The notes under the pieces were generated by a model, which worked only from the letters and a program-made list of their open reading frames with translations, did not search any database and had not been told where the DNA came from. A DNA stretch of 64,000 bases from Streptomyces sp. NBC_00178 (GTDB lineage Bacteria; Actinomycetota; Actinomycetes; Streptomycetales; Streptomycetaceae), in the NCBI RefSeq assembly GCF_036206005.1, contig NZ_CP108143.1:868001-932000 (forward strand), given 5' to 3'. This document shows, in pieces, positions 8,107 to 17,834 of the stretch (the first letter of the stretch is position 1; each line of letters begins with the position of its first letter). Position numbers and translations under genes: made by a program.

Positions 8107-9414
8107 TTACCTGGCGGCCTTCATCGCTGCGACGAACTGCTCGGGCGTGCTCTTGCCCGCGAACAGCTTGCTGATCTCGGTGAGGAGCGGGGTGGCGTAA
8201 CGGGCTTCGAGCGCCTGGTCCCACGAGAGGGTGAAGCTCGGGGCCTTCTGGACCATGGCGTACTGGTCTGCGGCGAACTGCGGATTGGGCGAACCGCTGA
8301 GCATCGAGGCCGCGTTGGACGTGGTGGGCACGTCGCCGTTGTCGACGAGGGACTGGGCGTAGGCCGTGGACGCCATCGTCTTCAGGAACGCGACGGCGGT
8401 GTCCTTGTGCTTGGTGCGGGCGTTGACCGACCAGTAGTTGGTGGGGTTGCCCACGACGTTCGCCGCGTCGCCCACTCCCCCGGCGACGGTCGGGAAGGCG
8501 GTCCAGCCGAGGTCCTTCTTCGCGAACTCGGGAGCCTTGCCCAGCTGGGTCGAGTACTCCCACGACCCCATGAGGTGCATGGCCGCCTTGCCCTTGTTGA
8601 GCAGGGTCGGGGCGCCGCCGTTGCCGTAGTCGACCGAGTTGAAGTTCGTGCCGAAGGCCCCGTCGTCGACGAGTTCCACGACGGTCCTGGCGGTCTCCAG
8701 GACCGCGGGGTCGCCCCAGCCGTCGGTGTCACCGTCCTGGATCTTCCGGAAGACCTCGGGCCCGCCGATCCGGTCCAGCAGATACTCCATCCACATCAAC
8801 TCGGGCCACTTGTCGGAGCCCCCGAGGGCGAACGGCGTGATGCCGGCGGCCTTGAAGGTGGTGACCGCCTTCTGCAGGTCCTCCCAGGTCCGGGGCGCCT
8901 GGAGACCGTGCTCCTCGAACAGGGCCTTGTTGTAGAAGAGCATCACGGGCTGCATGCCGCGCATCGGGACCCCGTAGATCTTGCCGTCGAGGCTGCCGGC
9001 CGTCATGACGGACGGCAGGAAGCCCTCCTTGAGCACGGGGTCCTTCCCGACCGTGGAGGTCAGGTCGACGAGCTTGCCGGAGTCGACGTACGGCTTGATG
9101 GACCCGCCGCCCCAGTTGAAGAAGACGTCCGGGGCGCCGGGTGAACCCATGGCGCTGCGCAGCTTGTTCACGTAGTCGGTGCCCGGGACGGACACCAGCT
9201 TCACCTTGACCTCGGAGGTCTTGTTGAAGGCGTCGACCGCGGCCTGCTGGACCTTGACCGCGTCGTCGCCGTAGACGTAGGCGGTGATCGTGCCGCCGTC
9301 GCTCCCGCCGGCCCCGGAGCCGCAGCCCGCCAGCAGCCCTGTCATCACCATCGCCGCACCTGCGGCGGCCCACCTCGTCGTACGCGTGCCCTGAGCGAAT
9401 ATCCCCGACCGCAT
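8107..9414 (-). CDS. ABC transporter sugar-binding lipoprotein (BxlE-like)
   Basis: Extracytoplasmic solute-binding protein, family 1, 435 residues. The signal peptide ends in LLAGC (Cys about residue 31). The mature chain begins [22 protein letters not shown] and contains [11 protein letters not shown] and [14 protein letters not shown], usual for oligosaccharide binders. ATG 9414 follows AGAGG. It is first in the operon, and a LacI gene starts 152 bp away on the other strand. The wording of the N-terminal region recalls xylobiose-binding BxlE proteins, from memory of the family and not from a search. Confidence 0.93.
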   Translation of the reverse strand: MRSGIFAQGTRTTRWAAAGAAMVMTGLLAGCGSGAGGSDGGTITAYVYGDDAVKVQQAAVDAFNKTSEVKVKLVSVPGTDYVNKLRSAMGSPGAPDVFFNWGGGSIKPYVDSGKLVDLTSTVGKDPVLKEGFLPSVMTAGSLDGKIYGVPMRGMQPVMLFYNKALFEEHGLQAPRTWEDLQKAVTTFKAAGITPFALGGSDKWPELMWMEYLLDRIGGPEVFRKIQDGDTDGWGDPAVLETARTVVELVDDGAFGTNFNSVDYGNGGAPTLLNKGKAAMHLMGSWEYSTQLGKAPEFAKKDLGWTAFPTVAGGVGDAANVVGNPTNYWSVNARTKHKDTAVAFLKTMASTAYAQSLVDNGDVPTTSNAASMLSGSPNPQFAADQYAMVQKAPSFTLSWDQALEARYATPLLTEISKLFAGKSTPEQFVAAMKAAR

Positions 9415-9428
9415 GACCGCACCTCTGT

Positions 9429-9460
9429 CGAATGTTTCGGCGTGCTGCTCGAATGTTGCC
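9429..9460. promoter_or_regulatory. Candidate LacI-family operators in the divergent promoter
   Basis: CGAATGTTTCG (9429-9439) is an inverted repeat CGAA-N3-TTCG. CGAATGTTGCC (9450-9460) is a half-conserved second copy 21 bp away, two helical turns. Both lie just upstream of the binding-protein start, where a bound repressor would block transcription. The LacI protein encoded alongside is the obvious candidate. Confidence 0.55.
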
Positions 9461-9565
9461 GGAACCGTACGATCGGGTGTGAGGCTCGTCAAGGGGTCGG
9501 GAGCAAGGATTCGCGCACCCCGGCCGGACCACCGCCGCCCGGACCGGGGAAGCTACGATTCGTGC

Positions 9566-10624
9566 ATGAGCCCTGCAAAGGTCCAGCACCACAAGGAGAA
9601 GGCATCCTCCGGCGAGCCGACGGAGAGCACCGCCACGCTGGCAGAGATCGCCCGAGCGGCCGGAGTGTCGGCTCCGACAGTTTCGAAGGTGCTGAACGGC
9701 CGGGCCGACGTGGCCCCCGGCACGCGCGCACGGGTGGAGGAGCTCCTGCTGCTGCACGGCTACCGCCGCCGGCGCGGCGCCTCGCAGCAGTCCCAGCTGA
9801 TCGACCTCGTCTTCCACGAGCTGGACAGCGCCTGGGCGATGGAGGTCATCCGAGGCGTCGAGAACGTCGCGCGGGAGCAGGGGCTGAGCCTGGTCCTCTC
9901 GGAGAGCGCGGGCCGGCTCACCCCGGGCCAGACGTGGGTGGACGGCGTCCTGGCCCGTCGCCCGGCCGGCGTCATCCTGGTGCTCTCCGATCTCGACGCG
10001 GCGCAGCGGGCCCAGCTGACCAGCCGGTCCATCCCCTTCGTCGTGGTCGATCCGGCCGGCGACCCCGGGGACGACATCCCGTCGGTCGGGGCGGCCAACT
10101 GGCAGGGCGGCATCGCCGCCACCCGCCATCTGACGGCCCTGGGGCACCGGCGGATCGGCGTGATCGGCGGACCGGCCCGCATGATGTGCAGCCGGGCGCG
10201 GCTGGATGGCTACCGCGCCGCCCTGGAGACGTCCGGGGTGGAGATCGACCCCGAGCTCGTCCGGGAGGGCGAGTTCAACCACGAGGACGGGTACACGGCG
10301 GCACTCGACCTCCTGCGCCTGCCCGAGCCCCCCACCGCCGTCTTCGCCGGCAACGACCTCCAGGCCCTCGGCGTGTACGAGGCCGCACGCGAGCTGGGGC
10401 TGCGCATCCCGGAGGACCTCAGCGTCGTCGGCTTCGACGATCTGCCGCTCACCCGCTGGATCGGGCCGCCCCTCACGACCGTGCGGCAACCGCTCGTGGA
10501 GATGGCCGAGACCGCTGCCCGGCTGGTCCTGGACCTCGGGCAGGGACGGCGGCCGGCGACCACGCGGGTCGATCTGGCGACGAGCCTGGTGGTGCGCAGC
10601 AGCACGGCTCCGCCGTCGCGCTGA
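9566..10624 (+). CDS. LacI-family transcriptional repressor (BxlR-like)
   Basis: Sugar-responsive repressor of 352 residues. The N-terminal helix-turn-helix is textbook (TLAEIARAAGVSAPTVSKVLNGR, about residues 24-46), with a hinge helix TRARVEELLLLHGY. The periplasmic-binding-like effector domain ends in LSVVGFDDLPLTRWIGPPLTTVRQP. ATG 9566 has no ribosome site, but TACGAT (9554-9559) ends 6 nt before it, so the mRNA is probably leaderless. It is divergent from the sugar uptake operon and most likely represses it. Confidence 0.93.
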   Translation: MSPAKVQHHKEKASSGEPTESTATLAEIARAAGVSAPTVSKVLNGRADVAPGTRARVEELLLLHGYRRRRGASQQSQLIDLVFHELDSAWAMEVIRGVENVAREQGLSLVLSESAGRLTPGQTWVDGVLARRPAGVILVLSDLDAAQRAQLTSRSIPFVVVDPAGDPGDDIPSVGAANWQGGIAATRHLTALGHRRIGVIGGPARMMCSRARLDGYRAALETSGVEIDPELVREGEFNHEDGYTAALDLLRLPEPPTAVFAGNDLQALGVYEAARELGLRIPEDLSVVGFDDLPLTRWIGPPLTTVRQPLVEMAETAARLVLDLGQGRRPATTRVDLATSLVVRSSTAPPSR

Positions 10625-10879
10625 GACGGCCGCGGCCGTGCGGCCCGGGAACCCGTGGGCACCAGGGCCGCGCCGGGCTCTGCCGGGCGCCCGGGGCCGC
10701 GCCGGGGCCGGACGGGTCATCAGTCCGCCGTTCCGGGGGCGGCCTGATCCCCCGTCCGGCCAGGAGCGGCCGCGTGATCCGGCCGGGGGCCGTGCGGGCG
10801 TCGTCGCTACGGGCCGTTGTCAGTGGCGGGGTGCAGACTGACCCGTATCCGGCACAACGGCGTCTCGGGAGGTCCTGTC

Positions 10880-11965
10880 ATGACCGATGTACTCCTCACC
10901 GTGGGTACCCGCAAAGGTCTCTTCATCGGCCGCAGGCGGGGCGGGACATGGGAGTTCGGCGATCCGCAGTTCAACGCGCAGGCGATCTACTCGATCGCGA
11001 TCGACACCCGGGGAAGCACTCCGCGGCTGCTGGTGGGCGGGGACAGCGCGCACTGGGGCCCTTCCGTCTTCCACTCCGACGACCTGGGCGCGACGTGGGC
11101 GGAGCCGAAGCAACCCGCCGTGAAGTTCCCCCGGTTCACCGACGCGTCGCTGGAGCGGGTCTGGCAGCTGCACCCCGCCGGCCCCGAGGCGCCCGACGTC
11201 GTCTACGCGGGCACCGAGCCCGCCGCCCTGTTCCGTTCGGACGACCGGGGCGAGTCCTTCGAGCTGGTGCGTCCGCTCTGGGAGCATCCGACGCGGTCCC
11301 GATGGGTGCCCGGCGGCGGCGGTGAAGGGCTGCACACCATCCTGACCGATCCCAGGGACGCCGCGGCCGTGACCGTCGCCGTGTCCACCGCGGGCGTGTT
11401 CCGGACCGAGGACGGCGGCGAACGCTGGACGCCCTCGAACAGGGGCGTCTCGGCTGTGTTCCTCCCGGATCCCGATCCCGAGTTCGGCCAGTGCGTACAC
11501 AAGGTCACCCGTGACGCGGCCGATCCCGACCGTCTCTATCTGCAGAACCACTGGGGCGTGTTCCGCAGCGACGACGGCGGGAAGCGCTGGCAGGACATCG
11601 GCGCGGGCCTGCCCTCGGACTTCGGCTTCGCCGCAGCCGCTCACCCGCACCGCGCGGACACGTTCTACGTCTTCCCGATCAACGCCGACGCCGACCGGGT
11701 GCCCGCCGGTCACCGCTGCCGGGTCTTCCGCACCCGGGACGCGGGTGAGACCTGGGAGCCGCTGACGCGGGGTCTGCCCGACGGCGACCACTACGGCACG
11801 GTGCTGCGCGACGGCCTCTGCACGGACGACGCCGACCCGGCCGGCGTCTACTTCGGCAATCGCAACGGCGAGGTGTACGCGAGCGCCGACGACGGTGACA
11901 GCTGGCAGCAGCTGGCCTCCCATCTGCCGGACGTGCTGTGTGTGCGGGCGGCGGCACTCGGCTGA
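10880..11965 (+). CDS. Asp-box (BNR) repeat beta-propeller, sialidase/VPS10-like
   Basis: Soluble beta-propeller protein of 361 residues without signal peptide. Six Asp-box motifs are visible: FHSDDLGATW, FRSDDRGESF, FRTEDGGERW, FRSDDGGKRW, FRTRDAGETW and ASADDGDSW. Such proteins are often annotated exo-alpha-sialidase or glycosyl hydrolase, but the Arg triad of true sialidases is not evident, so I do not assign an activity. ATG 10880 has GGGAGG 7 nt upstream; the longer open frame before it is not supported. The gene is monocistronic and converges on the Usp gene. Confidence 0.85.
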   Translation: MTDVLLTVGTRKGLFIGRRRGGTWEFGDPQFNAQAIYSIAIDTRGSTPRLLVGGDSAHWGPSVFHSDDLGATWAEPKQPAVKFPRFTDASLERVWQLHPAGPEAPDVVYAGTEPAALFRSDDRGESFELVRPLWEHPTRSRWVPGGGGEGLHTILTDPRDAAAVTVAVSTAGVFRTEDGGERWTPSNRGVSAVFLPDPDPEFGQCVHKVTRDAADPDRLYLQNHWGVFRSDDGGKRWQDIGAGLPSDFGFAAAAHPHRADTFYVFPINADADRVPAGHRCRVFRTRDAGETWEPLTRGLPDGDHYGTVLRDGLCTDDADPAGVYFGNRNGEVYASADDGDSWQQLASHLPDVLCVRAAALG

Positions 11966-12011
11966 CCCGCGCGGCCGGGCGACACGGCCCCGCCGGCCGG
12001 CCCGGGCCGGG

Positions 12012-12428
12012 TCAGACGTCGGTCGGCACGCACAGCACGGGGACGGTCGACAGGTGCAGGAGCTTGTGCGGGGTGGAACCGAGCAGCGCCCCCCGCATCG
12101 GGCTCTCGCCCCAGCTGCCCACGACGATGACCCGCGCCTCGTGGCGGGAGGCCGCCTCGATCAACGCCTGCGCCGGGCTCAGGTCGATGACTTCGACGGT
12201 GGTCGGCACCTCGGCCGCCTCCGCCGAGGCGACGGCGCGTTCCAGCCCCGTGCGTCCGGCCTGCCGAATGGCCTCGTAATGGGCGCGGTACTCCTCGCCG
12301 GTGGGGCCGGGCGGAGCGGCGCCGTACACGAGGACGAGCTTCTCGCCGAACGCGGCGGCCACCTCGATCGCCGCCCGCAGGGCACGCGCCGCCCCGGGCG
12401 ACTCGTCGTACCCGAGGACCACCGACAT
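12012..12428 (-). CDS. Universal stress protein, UspA family
   Basis: Single-domain Usp of 138 residues. The Rossmann-like fold begins VVLGYDESPGAARALRAA. The ATP-binding loop is visible as VVGSWGESPMRGALLGST before the closing strand VPVLCVPTDV. The gene starts 1 nt after the stop of an amino-acid permease gene (sequence TGAGATG), so the two are translated together. Usp proteins coupled to APC permeases may regulate or sense transport, but that is inference. Confidence 0.92.
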   Translation of the reverse strand: MSVVLGYDESPGAARALRAAIEVAAAFGEKLVLVYGAAPPGPTGEEYRAHYEAIRQAGRTGLERAVASAEAAEVPTTVEVIDLSPAQALIEAASRHEARVIVVGSWGESPMRGALLGSTPHKLLHLSTVPVLCVPTDV

Positions 12429-12429
12429 C

Positions 12430-13923
12430 TCAGGACTCCCTGCCGTGTACGAGGTCGGGGTCGACCACACCTCGCCGCTCGGCCCAGAAGGCCGGCGACA
12501 GGAACCGCAGGACCACCATGATGACCACGCCGATCAGGATGATGGCGATGCCGATGACGAGCGGCGGGCCCAGTCCGAACCAGGAGGTTCCGCTGTAGGA
12601 GTTCGCCGGGTCGGACATGTCGATGACCGACCGGACGAGCAGCCAGGTGAGCAGACCCGCCCCGACCAGCGGACCGAGACCGATGAGGAGGAAGTTGCGC
12701 ACGCTCTCGGTCAGATGGCGGCGGTAGTAGACCGCGCAGGCCAGACCGGTGAGCGCGTAGTAGAAGGCGATGAGGAGGGAGAGCGCGGTCAGCGAGTCGA
12801 AGAGGGCGTTCTCACTGATCTGGCCGACGATCAGGTACCAGGCGATGGCGATGCCTGCCACCCACCAGGTACTCACGTCGGGGGTCCGGAACCTCGGGCT
12901 GATGCGGGCGAAGTGCTTGGGCAGCGCGTGGCGCCGGGCCATCGACAGGGCGGTGCGCGAGGCCGGGATGATGGTCGTCTGGGTGGAGGCGAGCGCGGAG
13001 GTCGCGACCGCGAGGAGCACGATCCAGTCCCAGTCGCCCATGACCTCACCGGCCAGCAGGGCGAAGATGAACTCCTCCTCCCCGGCGTTCTCCACCAGAT
13101 ACTCCGTTCCGGCGAACGCGACGACCGCGAAGCCGACGGAGAGGTAGGTCACGAGCAGGATGACGGTCGACCACACGCCGGCCTTGCCCGGCGCGGTCGC
13201 GGAGTCCTCGACCTCCTCGGTGAGGTTGACGGCCGATTCCCAGCCCCAGTAGATGAACACGCCCAGCAGCAGACCACTGGTCAGCGCCGCACCGCCCGCC
13301 CCGAAGGGGTTGAGCCAGTCGACCGCGGGTGTGATCGAGTCGAAGTCCGTCGTGCCCGCGTAGACGCGGTAGAGCGCGACGATCACGAACACGAGGAGGA
13401 AGGCCACCTGAGCCAGGATCAGGGCGTTCTGCACCTTGGCCGACAGCTCGGTCCCGATGACGCACAGCCCGGTCATCACCACGATCAGGACGACGGTCAG
13501 CAGTTGGCGGACGAAGTCGTTCTCCGCCCAGCTGTCGAGCCCCACGGCGAGCAGTCCGAAGCTGACGGCGATGTCGGCCAGTGATCCCACGACCAGCACA
13601 CCGGTCATCGCGATGGCCCAGCCCCCGAGCCACCCGGCCCAGGGGCCCATGGCGCGGGTCACCCAGGAGAAGGTCGTCCCGCAGTCCTGGTCGGCCTTGT
13701 TGAGGTAGTAGAAGGCCGACGCGATGAACAGCATCGGTACGAACGAGGCGAAGAGCACCCCGGGTGCGTAGATGCCGACGAGCGCCACGACCGGGCCGAT
13801 GACCGCGGCCACCGAGTAGGCCGGGGACGTGGCGTTCAGCCCGATGACCAGCGCGTCGACGAAGCCGATCGCGTTCGGCTTCAAGCTTGCCGGTGGTGCT
13901 GATCCGGCACGGTCCTCTGCCAT
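12430..13923 (-). CDS. APC-superfamily amino-acid permease
   Basis: Integral membrane transporter of 497 residues with about 12 helices. The N-terminus has the family signature (IGLNATSPAYSVAAVIGP), and the third helix region has DCGTTFSWVTRAMGPWAGWLGGW. The substrate is probably an amino acid or polyamine-like cation; specificity is not visible. ATG 13923 is preceded by GAGGGAGC. It forms a two-gene unit with the downstream Usp gene. Confidence 0.92.
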   Translation of the reverse strand: MAEDRAGSAPPASLKPNAIGFVDALVIGLNATSPAYSVAAVIGPVVALVGIYAPGVLFASFVPMLFIASAFYYLNKADQDCGTTFSWVTRAMGPWAGWLGGWAIAMTGVLVVGSLADIAVSFGLLAVGLDSWAENDFVRQLLTVVLIVVMTGLCVIGTELSAKVQNALILAQVAFLLVFVIVALYRVYAGTTDFDSITPAVDWLNPFGAGGAALTSGLLLGVFIYWGWESAVNLTEEVEDSATAPGKAGVWSTVILLVTYLSVGFAVVAFAGTEYLVENAGEEEFIFALLAGEVMGDWDWIVLLAVATSALASTQTTIIPASRTALSMARRHALPKHFARISPRFRTPDVSTWWVAGIAIAWYLIVGQISENALFDSLTALSLLIAFYYALTGLACAVYYRRHLTESVRNFLLIGLGPLVGAGLLTWLLVRSVIDMSDPANSYSGTSWFGLGPPLVIGIAIILIGVVIMVVLRFLSPAFWAERRGVVDPDLVHGRES

Positions 13924-14054
13924 GCTCCCTCGCTCGGGTTCACAGGCCTGAAGAGAAGGCGGAATATTTCCTTCCACATGCTAGGGAGGTACCTCCCGGG
14001 GCGCACGTCCGGTGAGGCGCACAAGCGCCCCCGCACAAAGGCGTCTCACCGCCG

Positions 14055-15275
14055 TCACTGCTCGCGCATGCCCCAGGGAACGCCGTACTCGTTCAGCAGG
14101 TCGAGGAACGGCCGGGGCGGCAGGGCCTCGGGTCCGAGTACTCCGCTCCCGCCCCAGACGCCTTCGGCCAGGAGTTCGAGAGCGGCCACCGGGTTGATGG
14201 CCGTCTGCCAGACGACGGCCTGGGAGCCGTACTCGCGCATCGACCACTGGTTGTCGACCACGTGGTAGAGGTACACCTCCCGGGGCCGCCCGTCCTTGAC
14301 ACCCTTCACCCAGGTGCCGGCACAGGTCTTGCCGTGCATCCGCTCCCCGAGTCCGGCCGGGTCGGGCAGGCACGCGGCCACCACGTCACGGGGGGAGACC
14401 TCGGCGGCCCCCGTACCGCTCTTCACCGACACGGGATCCGTACGGTCCAGGCCCAGCTTGTGAAGCGTACGCAGGACACCGATGAACTCGTCGCCCAGCC
14501 CGTACTTGAAGGTGACACGGCGGGCCTTCAGCCAACGCGGTACAAGCAGGACCTCCTCGTGCTCGACGTTGACGCACTCGACGGGGCCGATGCCCTCCGG
14601 GAAGTCGAACACCTCCGGTTCGCTGAAGGGCTCGGTGGTGAACCAGCCCCGGTCCTCCTCGTAGACCACCGGCGGGTTCAGGCACTCCTCGATGGTCGTC
14701 CAGATGCTGAAGGACGGGGCGAAGTCGTAGCCCTCCACCGTCAGGTCGGCGCCGTCACGGATCCCGATCTCCTCGATCTCGTCGAAGAGCTCGTCGGAGG
14801 CGTAGCGCGCGAACACGTCCGAGAGCCCGGGCTCCACACCGATCCCCACCAGTGCGAGCTTGCCCGCGGCCTCCCAGTCGGCCGCCCGCTCGAACTGCGC
14901 GTCCCCCAGCTTGACCCCGCACTTCTCGTACGGGCGGGAGGGATGAGGCCGGGACAGGGACATGGCCATGTCGAGGTAGTGGGCACCGTGGGCGAGGGCT
15001 GCCTCGAACAGCGGCATGACGAACCGCGGGTCCGTGGCGTTGAGCAGGACATCGCACCGGTGTTCCGCGAGCGCCGCGCGCACGGCGGCGGGGTCCGAGG
15101 CGTCCAGCCGGGCAGCGCCGAACCGGGCCCCGCTCTCCCCCAGGAGGGCGACGGCGGTCTCGGCCCGCCCGAGGTCGTAGTCGGCCACCGTCATGTGCTC
15201 GAAGAAGGACCGACGGGCCGCGATGCGCGTGATCGCCGTACCCACGCCTCCCGCCCCGACCAGGAGGACACGCAT
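14055..15275 (-). CDS. Saccharopine dehydrogenase family oxidoreductase
   Basis: NAD(P)-dependent oxidoreductase of 406 residues. The dinucleotide fold is at the start (RVLLVGAGGVGTAITRIAA). The middle contains LLNATDPRFVMPLFEAAL and VGIGVEPGLSDVFARYASDELFD, and the C-terminal half has the family's alpha/beta domain. Members include saccharopine, carboxynorspermidine and related dehydrogenases; lysine metabolism is possible but not proven. ATG 15275 follows GGAGAGG. It is monocistronic, with no recognisable partner. Confidence 0.88.
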   Translation of the reverse strand: MRVLLVGAGGVGTAITRIAARRSFFEHMTVADYDLGRAETAVALLGESGARFGAARLDASDPAAVRAALAEHRCDVLLNATDPRFVMPLFEAALAHGAHYLDMAMSLSRPHPSRPYEKCGVKLGDAQFERAADWEAAGKLALVGIGVEPGLSDVFARYASDELFDEIEEIGIRDGADLTVEGYDFAPSFSIWTTIEECLNPPVVYEEDRGWFTTEPFSEPEVFDFPEGIGPVECVNVEHEEVLLVPRWLKARRVTFKYGLGDEFIGVLRTLHKLGLDRTDPVSVKSGTGAAEVSPRDVVAACLPDPAGLGERMHGKTCAGTWVKGVKDGRPREVYLYHVVDNQWSMREYGSQAVVWQTAINPVAALELLAEGVWGGSGVLGPEALPPRPFLDLLNEYGVPWGMREQ

Positions 15276-15811
15276 GGGACACCTCTCCTCTGCCGTTCCG
15301 GCGCTGCGAACGGCTGCAGCCGGGCCGGCCGGTCCGGTGGTCCGGGGACGCTAGCAGCCGGGCGCCCCCACGACGCGCAACCGTCCGGAAGGTGTCCCGC
15401 GTCCGGGCTATCCGCGCCCCCGGCCCCCACTCCGACGGGCGCCCGAGCCGGTGGCTCCGCCGGGACGCCGGGCCTGCCGTTCTCGACCCGGATCCGCAAG
15501 CAGACACCGGGCCGTTACGCCAGCGCCTCGATCACACCGTGCGCGGTCACGGGGGCCACGCACAAGTCCGGCCCCACCGACGGGGGGATGACGGTGGGGC
15601 CGGAGGCTCACACAGGTGCCGGGGGGGGAGGCACCGACCGGAGCTCGGGTCACAAGGTCTCGTGCCCCGGAATCGGGAGCGCATGCAGCGTCGGTACCGG
15701 GAATCCGCCCAGGCGTCGCGAACAGCGCCCACGACGGCACGGGCCGTCGGACGACACGCCTCGGGCATCACCCGGGAGCGCCGTGGGACATCTGGTCCCG
15801 CGGCTTCCGGA
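15276..15811. other. Intergenic region without a supported gene
   Basis: This 536-bp gap lies upstream of the saccharopine-dehydrogenase-like gene and downstream of ung. It holds a 13-bp perfect hairpin (15567-15604), an eight-G run (about 15619-15626) inside a GGTGCC/GGCACC stem, and the ung terminator. A 30-codon open segment on the - strand (15515-15607) has near-complete G/C at third positions but no start codon, so it may be a gene remnant. Confidence 0.5.
15780..15804 (-). terminator. Terminator of ung
   Basis: Ten-base-pair stem (one G-U pair) with a 5-nt loop (ATCTG on +), starting 7 bp beyond the ung stop codon. Confidence 0.6.
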
Positions 15812-16498
15812 TCAGGGCAGACGCCAGTCGACGGGCTGCTGCCCCAGACTGCTCAGGAAGTCGTTCGTGCGGCTGAAGGGCCGAGAACCGAAGAACCCGC
15901 GGTCGGCCGACATGGGCGAAGGATGTGCGGACTCGACCGCGGGCAGATCCCCCAGGAGCGGGCGCACGTTGCGCGCGTCGCGGCCCCACAGCACCGACAC
16001 CATCGGCTTCCCACGCGCGGCCAGTGCGCGGATCGCCTGCTCGGTCACTTCCTCCCAGCCCTTGCCCCGATGGGCGGCGGGCTTGCCCGGCGCCGTCGTC
16101 AGCGCCCGGTTGAGCAGGAGCACTCCCTGCCGCGTCCACGGTGTCAGGTCTCCGTTGGAGGGCCGGGGCAGACCGAGGTCGGTGTGCATCTCCCTGAAGA
16201 TGTTCTCCAGGCTGCCGGGCAGACGGCGTACGTCCGGGGCCACGGCGAAACTCAGCCCGATGGCCATCCCCGGGGTCGGGTACGGGTCCTGACCGACTAT
16301 CAGGACGCGTACGTCGTCGAACGGCTGCTGGAAGGCGCGCAGGACGTTCTGCCCGGACGGCAGATACGTGCGCCCGGCGCCGATCTCGGCGCGGAGGAAG
16401 TCACCCATCTCCGCGATCCGGCCGGCCACGGGCTCCAACGCCTGAGCCCAGCCGGGCTCCACAAGTTCACTCAACGGTCGCGCTGCCACGTGCGTCAC
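15812..16498 (-). CDS. ung: Uracil-DNA glycosylase (family 1)
   Basis: Base-excision repair enzyme of 228 residues that removes uracil from DNA. The catalytic water-activating loop is intact ([10 protein letters not shown]), as are the uracil-binding LLLNRALTT region and the DNA-intercalation/His loop [21 protein letters not shown]. Length and motif order match bacterial Ung. The start is GTG 16498; a second GTG three codons on is equally possible. Streptomyces often carry more than one ung copy, so this need not be the only one. Confidence 0.95.
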   Translation of the reverse strand: MTHVAARPLSELVEPGWAQALEPVAGRIAEMGDFLRAEIGAGRTYLPSGQNVLRAFQQPFDDVRVLIVGQDPYPTPGMAIGLSFAVAPDVRRLPGSLENIFREMHTDLGLPRPSNGDLTPWTRQGVLLLNRALTTAPGKPAAHRGKGWEEVTEQAIRALAARGKPMVSVLWGRDARNVRPLLGDLPAVESAHPSPMSADRGFFGSRPFSRTNDFLSSLGQQPVDWRLP

Positions 16499-16696
16499 CC
16501 TACCGGCCTACACCGACAACGTGATCATGCGGTCCTCCGCGGCCGCCGTCCTGGGGATAGGCTGCGCGTCATCCTCGGTCCTCCAGCCCCCGGAGTCGGT
16601 CCCCATGGTCACGCAGGCGTTCGTCGAGGAACGGCGGTGCCCCGCGCCCGGGTTGGCCGCAGGGGCCGGACGGCCCCCGTCCGAGAGGTGGGCGCG

Positions 16697-17695
16697 GTGA
16701 GCGACGGGACCGTCGAGCTGGTCCTCGGGGTGGACTCGGGTGGTTCCGGTCTGAGGCTGGCGCTGGGCGCCGTGGACCCCCGGTACCCCGTCCGTACCGC
16801 CGTCTGCGCCGAACCGGTGCGGACCGGTTCGGCCGGGATCGACGCCGCACACCTGCTGGAGCAGGTGCTGCCCGTGGTGCGCGGACTGCTGGAGGCGGCG
16901 GGACCGGGGGCGGCCGTGACCGCGGCGGCGATCGGCGCCGCAGGCATGGCGACGCTCGGTGACCGGCTTCGCGCGGAGCTGCCCGCCGCGCTCGCGTCCG
17001 CGCTGGGCATCGGACGCCTCGCCCTCGCCGCCGACGCGGTGACGGCGTACGCCGGCGCGCTCGGCCAACGGCCCGGCGCGGTGGTCGCCGGGGGCACGGG
17101 CATGATCGCGCTCGGCACCGACCTCTCGACGTGGCGCAGGGCCGACGGCTGGGGTCATCTGCTGGGCGACAGCGGCGGCGGTGCCTGGATCGGGCGGGAA
17201 GGGCTCGACGCGGCCATGCGGGCCCACGACGGCCGGCGCGGTGGTTCCCCGGCCCTGCTGGAGCGGCTCGAGACGGTCTTCGGTCCCGCGGCCGGTCTGC
17301 CCGGCCTGCTCTATCCGCGTACGGACCGCCCGGCGCTGCTCGCCTCCTTCGCGCCGGAGGTGGCGGCGTGCGCGGGCACGGACGGGACGGCGGCGACGAT
17401 CCTGCGGCGGGCGGCCGCCCACATCGCGGCGGCCGCGGCCGCCGTGTGCCCGGGCCCGGCGGAACACCACACCGAGGCGTACGAAATCGCCCTGACCGGT
17501 GGGTTGTTCCGCATGGGCGAGGCTCTTCTCGGACCGGTGCGCGAGGAGTTGGCGGAGCAGGTGCCGCGGGCACGGCTGGTACCGGCGGCGGGCGATCCGC
17601 TGCACGGCTCGCTGGAGATCGCCCGGGCGCTGGCGGGAGCGGGACTGCGACTGCCGCCCCACCCGGCCCTGTTGTCCGTACCGGGAGTAACGTGA
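16697..17695 (+). CDS. BadF/BadG-type sugar kinase (N-acetylglucosamine kinase-like)
   Basis: Kinase of 332 residues in the ASKHA (actin/hsp70/hexokinase) fold. Phosphate loop 1 is LVLGVDSGGSGLRLALG, phosphate loop 2 is GAVVAGGTGMIALG, and GWGHLLGDSGGGAWIGREGL is the family signature. Eukaryotic and bacterial GlcNAc kinases belong here, so GlcNAc or a related amino sugar is the likely substrate. GTG 16697 follows GAGAGG at 8 nt; the much longer open frame upstream is spurious. A DasR-like site lies 3.3 kb away at the lactonase gene, but none was seen in front of this gene. Confidence 0.85.
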   Translation: MSDGTVELVLGVDSGGSGLRLALGAVDPRYPVRTAVCAEPVRTGSAGIDAAHLLEQVLPVVRGLLEAAGPGAAVTAAAIGAAGMATLGDRLRAELPAALASALGIGRLALAADAVTAYAGALGQRPGAVVAGGTGMIALGTDLSTWRRADGWGHLLGDSGGGAWIGREGLDAAMRAHDGRRGGSPALLERLETVFGPAAGLPGLLYPRTDRPALLASFAPEVAACAGTDGTAATILRRAAAHIAAAAAAVCPGPAEHHTEAYEIALTGGLFRMGEALLGPVREELAEQVPRARLVPAAGDPLHGSLEIARALAGAGLRLPPHPALLSVPGVT

Positions 17696-17834
17696 ACAGG
17701 TCGGGCGATCCCCGCTCCGGTACAGAGCAGGTCAGTTGCCCGCTATGCCGCTCTACAGACATATACGGACAGATAACGCCCAGCAGCCCCCTCCCCGAAC
17801 AGAGAGGTACCCAAAACCAGTAGCATGCGGCGCC

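Noticed and set aside
15515..15607. Thirty-codon - strand segment with coding-like third positions as a gene
   Set aside because: It has no start codon after the upstream stop and no recognisable domain; at most it is a remnant.
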